This document shows positions 5,378 to 6,189 of a stretch of DNA of 6,189 nt, one piece after another. Source of the DNA: Dechloromonas sp. Lineage in GTDB: Bacteria; Pseudomonadota; Gammaproteobacteria; Burkholderiales; Rhodocyclaceae. The notes under the pieces are model-generated. The model searched no databases, was not told where the DNA came from, and worked only from the letters and a program-made list of their open reading frames with translations. How positions within the stretch are numbered: the stretch's first letter is position 1; each line of letters begins with the position of its first letter. The position numbers were made by a program, and so were the translations under genes. The DNA lies in contig CP059264.1 of NCBI GenBank assembly GCA_013693915.1, forward strand, positions 1,524,027-1,530,215, in the 5' to 3' direction.

Positions 5378-6189
5378 ATGAAACTGGCTGTTCGCTGTGC
5401 CGCCCTGTTGGCTCTGGTGTTTGCGGCCTTGCCGCAGGTCGAGTCCGCCGAGGTCCTCAACGGTGTGAAATCGCGTGGGCAACTGCGCTGCGGGGTGAGT
5501 GACGACGTTCCCGGCTTCGCCGAGCGCGATGCCAATGGCTACTGGCGCGGGCTGGAAGCCGACTTCTGCCGCGCGGTCGCTGCGGCGGTACTGAACGACC
5601 CGGAAAAGGTGGATTTCGTGCCGCTACAGACCAGTGCACGATTTCCCGCGCTGCAGACGCGCAGGGTCGACCTGCTGCTCGCCAACACCACGTGGACCCT
5701 CACCCGCGAAGCGGTCTTGCGGGTGCGCTTTCCCGGCATCCTCCTTTACGATGGCCAGAGCTTCATGGTCGCCGCCGCCGCCAAGGTGACAAAGCCCGCC
5801 GACCTCGACGGTGCGACGATCTGCGTCGAGAAGGGTACGACACACCAGCGCACCCTGGAAGCCTATTACAAGGCGACGGGACAGTCGGTCAAGCCTCTGC
5901 CCATGGCCTCGGCGCAGAAGGCGGCGGCAGCCCTGTACGCCGGCCATTGCCAGGCCTATACCGCGGATTCCGGCGAACTCGCGGCCATGCGCCTGCGTGC
6001 GCCGGGTGGTGCGGGGTCCTTCGTCATCCTGCCCGACCGCATCTCCAGGGAACCGATCAGCCCGGTCGTCTGGGGTGGCGATCCGGAGTGGGCGACGGTG
6101 ATCCGCTGGGTTCTGAACATGCTCATCCTCGGGGAGGAGTACGGCGTCACCCGGGACCGCGTCGATGAGGAGATCAAGGGAAACAGGAA
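5378..6189 (+). CDS. aapJ: AapJ-like general L-amino-acid ABC transporter binding protein, 3' end cut by window edge
   Basis: This is the periplasmic solute-binding component of a polar amino-acid uptake ABC transporter of the Aap/Bzt type; family members bind a broad range of L-amino acids and deliver them to AapQ/AapM/AapP. The visible 270 residues begin with a signal peptide (MKLAVRCAALLALVFAALP, likely cut after VESA, residues 21-24). The AapJ-typical start of the mature protein follows: LNGVKSRGQLRCGVS (27-41) and PGF (45-47), then GLEADFCRAVAAAV (58-71) and the signature NTTWTLTR (103-110). Later stretches, YDGQSFMV and LPDRISREPISP, also match the family. ATG 5378 is chosen for its GGAGG site six bases upstream and clean signal peptide; an in-frame ATG at 5333 would add 15 basic residues. 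There is no stop before 6189. About 70 residues should be missing, and permease and ATPase genes would be expected further right. Confidence 0.88.
   Translation, partial: MKLAVRCAALLALVFAALPQVESAEVLNGVKSRGQLRCGVSDDVPGFAERDANGYWRGLEADFCRAVAAAVLNDPEKVDFVPLQTSARFPALQTRRVDLLLANTTWTLTREAVLRVRFPGILLYDGQSFMVAAAAKVTKPADLDGATICVEKGTTHQRTLEAYYKATGQSVKPLPMASAQKAAAALYAGHCQAYTADSGELAAMRLRAPGGAGSFVILPDRISREPISPVVWGGDPEWATVIRWVLNMLILGEEYGVTRDRVDEEIKGNR

Overview
The window is GC-rich, tightly coded DNA that looks like a chromosomal segment of a proteobacterium. The cysDN arrangement, the GntP permease and the AapJ-like binding protein fit a betaproteobacterium best, but that placement is inference from protein style alone. 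No insertion sequence, phage gene, CRISPR array, rRNA or tRNA is visible.

Left part (1-2138, minus strand): a sulfate-activation operon. cysD comes first, followed by cysN, which overlaps it by one base (TGATG) and runs off the left edge. Together they encode ATP sulfurylase, which makes APS from sulfate and ATP. An AT-rich patch upstream of cysD carries an extended -10 promoter with a poor -35, as expected for a CysB-type activated promoter.

Middle part (2139-4691): a divergent intergenic region, then a plus-strand two-gene unit. It has a 465-residue GntP-family secondary permease and, 10 bases after its stop, a secreted 274-residue family 3 solute-binding protein. This pairing is unusual because GntP permeases are not known to need a binding protein.

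Right part (4692-6189): about 690 bases without a convincing gene, then the start of an AapJ-like amino-acid ABC-transporter binding protein that runs off the right edge. The gap is not featureless. Positions 4966-5127 can fold into a strong 14-bp interrupted hairpin followed by an 8-bp helix that encloses two further hairpins. Two short strings resemble conserved boxes of cobalamin riboswitches, but the essential core does not line up, so it is reported as an unidentified structured element. It is followed by a sigma-70-like promoter and a long leader with repeats before the AapJ gene.

Overall, the segment joins sulfur assimilation with uptake of small organic acids and amino acids. The strongest candidate for something undescribed is the structured intergenic element at about 4966-5150; the second is the GntP plus binding-protein pair.
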